From the NCBI GenBank assembly GCA_030431185.1, contig JAUIJO010000063.1, positions 1 to 13,547 on the forward strand: a stretch of DNA of 13,547 nt, given 5' to 3'. Source of the DNA: Gammaproteobacteria bacterium (GTDB taxonomy: Bacteria > Pseudomonadota > Gammaproteobacteria > Xanthomonadales > Xanthomonadaceae). The notes under the pieces are model-generated. The model was not told the origin of the DNA. It was given only the letters and a program-made list of their open reading frames with translations, and did not search any database. Every line of letters begins with the position of its first letter. Position 1 is the first letter of the stretch. A program made the translations under genes and the position numbers. Shown piece by piece: positions 9,403-13,547 of this stretch.

Positions 9403-11541
9403 TCAGCTCAGGTCGGGCGTGTCCTTGTTGCGGCCCGCGCGGGTCAAGCGGACGACTTCCTGGCGGCTGATGCGATCCACCGACTCGAGTTGCGAAGCGA
9501 GCTCCGCGACGACCTTGCCGTGTTCGCGTAGCAGGACATCGTCGCTGGCGCGCATGATGCCCGAACACCGTTCGGCGATCGAATGCGCCCCCAGGTTCTC
9601 GGCGATGCCCTTGTAGGCGTGCGCGACTTCCCGGAACGCGACCCAGTCCCGATCGACACCGCTCTTGGCCAGTTCTGCCTGGCAGGCCGTTGCGTCCTTG
9701 AGGCACTGCTCGACGAAATCACGCAGGAACGCTTCGCCCAGGCCCATCTCGGCCAGCTCCTCCAGCACCGCCGGATTGGTGACCGGGGTACTGACGTCGC
9801 TGATCGCCCTCACGCTGGGCAACGTGCTTGAATCCATCACCTCGGCGATGGTCTTGAGCAGGCGATCGACCACGATCGGCTTGGTCAGGAACGCGTTGGC
9901 GCCCGCTTCGCTGGCCGCCTCCGACGCCTGCAGCGTCGCGTCCGCGCTGAGGATGATCGATGGCGTGCGGTTCTGGCTGCGGGCCTCCATGAAACGCATC
10001 TGGCGGATGACGTCCAGGCCGCTGAGCTGGGGCATGTGCATGTCCAGCACCATCAGCTCGTAGCCGCCCTGCTCCAGTTCGTCCAGCGCCTGCTCGCCGT
10101 CGTTGACCATGTGCACGCGGTGCCCGGCGCGCTCCAGCAGTCGTGCCAGGACCGTGCGGTTCGCCGCCTGGTCGTCGGCGATGAGGATGCGAAGGCTCCG
10201 TACCCGCATGCGGTGGCGGATGAAGGGATCATCGAAGGAGATGATCTTGTTGCCGTCGACGGCTTCGCCGGCGTCCTCGTGGTTGGCGGCGTCCTGCAAC
10301 TGCAGCGGCAGGTCCACCCAGAAGCGACTGCCGCCCTCGGGGTTCGCCTCCAGTCCGATCTCGCCGCCCAGCAACTGGGTGAGGGTCTTGGCGATGGTGG
10401 TGCCCAGGCCGGTGCCGCCGAAGCGCCGGGTCGGCCCGCTGTCGACCTGCTCGAAGGCCAGGAAGATGCGCTTGGCATCCTCGCCGGGGATGCCGATGCC
10501 CGTGTCGGTGACCGCGAAGCGCAGGCGCACGTCGGCCGACCCGGCGTCGGCCAGCTTCGCGATGCCCAGCGTCACGCCGCCCTCCTCCGTGAACTTGATG
10601 GCGTTGTGCAACAGGTTCAGGAGGATCTGGGTGAGATGCGCGGCATCGCCGTGCAGGCGCACCGGCACGTCGGCGTCCATGTCCATCCGCAGCGACAGCC
10701 CCTTGGAGGCCGCCATCGGCTGGAGCATCTTCTGGATGCGGTGGACGAGTTCCTGCAGGTTGAAGTCGGCGTCGCGGCGCTCGAGCTTGCCCGCCTCGAT
10801 GGCGGAGATGTCCAGCACGTCGTTGACCAGCAACAGCAGCGACTGCGCCGAGGTGTGGATGACGTCGGCGTACTCGCGCTGCTCCGGCGCCAGGCGCGTA
10901 CCGTGCATGAGCTCCGCCATGCCGATGATGCCGTTCAGCGGCGAACGCAGCTCGTGGCTCATGTTGGCCAGGAAGCGGCTCTTGGCTTCGTTCGCCCGCT
11001 TGGCCTCGGCCGTGGCCCGGTGCAGGTCGCTGAGCAGCGACGACAGGTAGGCCGGGATGGCGATGACGCCGAGCAGCAGGCCGGTGGCCAGGTACGGTTG
11101 CTGGCGCCAGTACTCCGTTCCCAGGATCACCGTCAGGAAGGCCGCGCTCGCCAGGACGGCCGCGGAATACAGGTACGTGGTGCCGAAGCGGAGGCCGTTG
11201 CCGATCGTCACCCACAGGATGATCACGTAGAGCGGTGCCAGGGTCGGCGCCGACAACGACATCAGGATGGCAAGCGTGGAATAGTCGCCGAGCATGCCGA
11301 TCCAGCGCCGGACGTGCGACACCCCGGGACGGGCGACGATGGCCACCAGCAGCAGGAAACCGATGGTGGCCTCGGCCAGCATCACCGCCAGCATGGTCCG
11401 GTAGATCCCGCGGTCGTCGGATGCACTCTGCAGGAAAAGCAGGTAGCCGACGATCAGGCAGGCGATGACCAGGCGCACCATGGCCTGCGCATGTTCGGAG
11501 TCGGGTCGCTTGGCCAGGCGCAGTCTCAGCTGGGCGAACAT
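9403..11541 (-). CDS. rpfC: RpfC, DSF-sensing hybrid histidine kinase
   Basis: This is a 712-residue inner-membrane hybrid kinase that detects DSF and signals to RpfG. In order: a short N-terminal segment (1-22, containing DSEHAQ) that in X. campestris binds DSF; about five membrane helices (roughly 21-170); a dimerisation domain with phospho-acceptor H196 in SHELRSPLNG; an ATPase domain with N313 (NLLHNAIKFT), DTGIGIP (346-352) and GGTGLG (375-380); a receiver with D500 (VLDMHMPQLSG) and K554; and a C-terminal HPt with H641 in HAYKGIAENLGA. All phospho-relay sites are present. The ATG at 11541 follows the rpfG stop by 7 nt, with GAGG overlapping that stop, so translation is probably coupled. 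An upstream in-frame ATG at 11631 lies inside rpfG and is unlikely. Confidence 0.97.
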   Translation of the reverse strand: MFAQLRLRLAKRPDSEHAQAMVRLVIACLIVGYLLFLQSASDDRGIYRTMLAVMLAEATIGFLLLVAIVARPGVSHVRRWIGMLGDYSTLAILMSLSAPTLAPLYVIILWVTIGNGLRFGTTYLYSAAVLASAAFLTVILGTEYWRQQPYLATGLLLGVIAIPAYLSSLLSDLHRATAEAKRANEAKSRFLANMSHELRSPLNGIIGMAELMHGTRLAPEQREYADVIHTSAQSLLLLVNDVLDISAIEAGKLERRDADFNLQELVHRIQKMLQPMAASKGLSLRMDMDADVPVRLHGDAAHLTQILLNLLHNAIKFTEEGGVTLGIAKLADAGSADVRLRFAVTDTGIGIPGEDAKRIFLAFEQVDSGPTRRFGGTGLGTTIAKTLTQLLGGEIGLEANPEGGSRFWVDLPLQLQDAANHEDAGEAVDGNKIISFDDPFIRHRMRVRSLRILIADDQAANRTVLARLLERAGHRVHMVNDGEQALDELEQGGYELMVLDMHMPQLSGLDVIRQMRFMEARSQNRTPSIILSADATLQASEAASEAGANAFLTKPIVVDRLLKTIAEVMDSSTLPSVRAISDVSTPVTNPAVLEELAEMGLGEAFLRDFVEQCLKDATACQAELAKSGVDRDWVAFREVAHAYKGIAENLGAHSIAERCSGIMRASDDVLLREHGKVVAELASQLESVDRISRQEVVRLTRAGRNKDTPDLS

Positions 11542-11546
11542 GGCGG

Positions 11547-11550
11547 CCTC
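11547..11550 (-). promoter_or_regulatory. rpfC ribosome binding site overlapping the rpfG stop
   Basis: On the minus strand the rpfG stop TGA runs into GG, making GAGG 5 nt before the rpfC ATG. Ribosomes ending rpfG would sit on the rpfC start, which fits coupled synthesis of the kinase and its response regulator. Confidence 0.6.
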
Positions 11551-12607
11551 AGCTCGTTCCCGGGCGAACCGATCCCGCGGCATAACGCTTGCAGACGTCA
11601 TCCAGACGGGTACGGCTCCTGAGCAGCGCATCCACGCACTGCGGGTCGAACAGATGGCCGCTCTGGTCGACCAGGTACTTCAGCGTCGCGTCGATGTCCC
11701 AGGGCTCCTTGTAGGGGCGCGGGGATATCAGTGCGTCGAACACGTCCGCGACGGCCACGATGCGCGCCTCCAGCGGGATCTCGTCGCCCACCAGGCCATC
11801 GGGGTAACCGCTGCCGTCGAAGCGCTCATGGTGGCGCAAGGCGATCGTGGCGGCGATCTGGATGAAGCGGTTCTGGCTCCCGCTCAGCAGCTCGTGGCCG
11901 ATCTTGGGGTGTCGCCGCATGATCTGCATCTCGTCGGCGGTCAGCGGGCCGGGCTTGAGCAGCACCGAGTCGGGGATCGCGATCTTGCCGATGTCATGGA
12001 GCGGCGCCGCCATCTCGATCATGCGCACCTCGTCCTCGAACAGGCCCAGCTGCTCGGCCACCAGGCCGGCGATGTGGGACATGCGCTCGAGGTAGACGCT
12101 GGTGCCGGTGTCGCGGTACTCGATGGCGCGGGCAAGCCGCTGCAGGGTTTCGCGCTCGCGCTCCTCCACCTCGTGCATGCTGGCCAGCAGGCGCTGCTCG
12201 AGCGAGAGGGCGCGCTGCTTCACGGTCTCCGACTGCTGCCTCAGCTGCAGCAGGTTGCGGCAGCGCGCACGCAGTTCGCGGGGGCGGACGGGTTTGACCA
12301 GGAAGTCGATCACGCCGGCATCGAGCGCGGCTTGCCGGATCGGCTCGTCGCCGACGACGGTGACCAGGATGATGGGGATGTCGCGGTGGAGGGGCTGGCG
12401 ACGGAACCGGCGCGCGAACTCGAGGCCATCGATGCCCGGCATCCGGTAGTCGAGCAACAGCAGGTCCGGGTGGTTGGATTCGCACCACGCCAGCCCGCCC
12501 TCGGCCTCACCGAAGTCATGCACCGTGAGTTCGGGCGCGATGTCCTCGATGATGTGGCGCAACATGGTGCGCGCCGAAGTCTGGTCGTCGACGATAACTA
12601 CATTCAC
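11549..12607 (-). CDS. rpfG: RpfG, REC-HD-GYP cyclic-di-GMP phosphodiesterase
   Basis: This is a 352-residue two-domain response regulator. The receiver (1-115) has VDDQ with D7 and D8, phospho-acceptor D53 in LLLLDYRMPG and K105 in FLVKPVRP. A helical linker (about 116-155) leads into an HD-GYP domain: HDIGK (H204, D205), the HPKIGHELL region (233-241), HHERFDGSGYP (259-269) and RPYK (297-300). The HD and GYP signatures are complete, so cyclic di-GMP hydrolysis is expected, switched on by phosphate from RpfC. I chose the GTG at 12607 because the receiver starts there (MNVVIVDD) and GGGA lies about 7 nt upstream; I saw no upstream in-frame ATG in the roughly 50 bases checked before a gap of mixed codons. 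It is first in an rpfG-rpfC operon without an rpfH between. Confidence 0.96.
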   Translation of the reverse strand: MNVVIVDDQTSARTMLRHIIEDIAPELTVHDFGEAEGGLAWCESNHPDLLLLDYRMPGIDGLEFARRFRRQPLHRDIPIILVTVVGDEPIRQAALDAGVIDFLVKPVRPRELRARCRNLLQLRQQSETVKQRALSLEQRLLASMHEVEERERETLQRLARAIEYRDTGTSVYLERMSHIAGLVAEQLGLFEDEVRMIEMAAPLHDIGKIAIPDSVLLKPGPLTADEMQIMRRHPKIGHELLSGSQNRFIQIAATIALRHHERFDGSGYPDGLVGDEIPLEARIVAVADVFDALISPRPYKEPWDIDATLKYLVDQSGHLFDPQCVDALLRSRTRLDDVCKRYAAGSVRPGTS

Positions 12608-12626
12608 GCACAGTCCCGTATGCGAC

Positions 12627-12643
12627 GCCGCGCATGACGCGGC
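12627..12643 (-). repeat. Small hairpin in rpfG leader
   Basis: GCCGCG (12627-12632) and CGCGGC (12638-12643) form a 6-bp stem with a 5-nt loop, 20 nt before the rpfG GTG. It could affect rpfG mRNA folding or translation. In this GC-rich DNA such a short stem can also arise by chance. Confidence 0.3.
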
Positions 12644-12694
12644 AATGACTTGAGGATACCCCGCTGGCGCCCATACCGCAGCACCCCCGGCACC

Positions 12695-12719
12695 CCCGCC
12701 CCTGAACGCCCGGGGCGGG
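12695..12719. terminator. Hairpin between lysS and rpfG
   Basis: CCCGCCCC (12695-12702) and GGGGCGGG (12712-12719) form a perfect 8-bp stem with a 9-nt loop. On the plus strand TTGTTG follows, resembling a T-tract, but no plus-strand gene ends here. On the minus strand, the direction of lysS, no T-tract follows. Next to it on the minus-strand side is a 9-bp tandem repeat, GCACCCCCG twice (12681-12698). Confidence 0.35.
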
Positions 12720-12749
12720 TTGTTGTGAAGGTGAACGCGGTCCGCCGGC

Positions 12750-13547
<798 letters not shown>

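Noticed and set aside
10036..11622. A 528-codon open frame on the plus strand, antisense to rpfC
   Set aside because: Its composition is that of an antisense shadow and the minus strand holds a complete hybrid kinase.

Overview
The window is GC-rich chromosomal DNA with the gene content and order of the rpf (regulation of pathogenicity factors) locus of Xanthomonadaceae/Lysobacteraceae: two aconitase genes, then rpfB, rpfF, rpfC, rpfG and lysS. Together with the coding style, this suggests a Lysobacter-, Luteimonas-, Stenotrophomonas- or Xanthomonas-like gammaproteobacterium. I cannot fix the genus from sequence alone. No rRNA, tRNA, IS element, prophage or CRISPR array is visible, and no stretch longer than about 300 bases lacks a gene.

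Layout: (1) 1-2109, minus: acnB, aconitase B, with its 3' end beyond the window. (2) 2164-2836, minus: a vapB-vapC toxin-antitoxin pair read towards acnB, with a promoter embedded in a repeated-half-site operator (2851-2890). (3) 3032-5779, plus: acnA (rpfA in Xanthomonas), a complete iron-sulphur aconitase A. (4) 5897-6370, minus: a small lipoprotein with an NTF2/SnoaL-like body, function unknown. (5) 6563-8239, plus: rpfB, an acyl-CoA/fatty-acid ligase, closed by an intrinsic terminator. (6) 8361-9263, plus: rpfF, the DSF (diffusible signal factor) synthase, preceded by a short leader rich in palindromes. (7) 11541-9403, minus: rpfC, the hybrid sensor kinase, convergent with rpfF. (8) 12607-11549, minus: rpfG, a REC-HD-GYP cyclic-di-GMP phosphodiesterase, 7 nt upstream of rpfC. 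(9) 13547-12750, minus: lysS, cut at its 5' end.

How the genes work together (established for the DSF family in Xanthomonas): RpfF makes the cis-unsaturated fatty acid signal DSF and RpfB handles its turnover as a fatty-acyl ligase. RpfC senses DSF and relays phosphate through its receiver and HPt domains to RpfG, which then degrades cyclic di-GMP. The key catalytic or phosphorylation residues of all four proteins are visible, so the circuit looks intact. The separate rpfH gene found between rpfG and rpfC in X. campestris is absent.

I do not see a wholly new system. The least explained parts are the palindrome-rich rpfF leader, in which one palindrome contains the ribosome binding site; the vapBC module placed directly upstream of acnB; and the divergent lipoprotein gene between acnA and rpfB.
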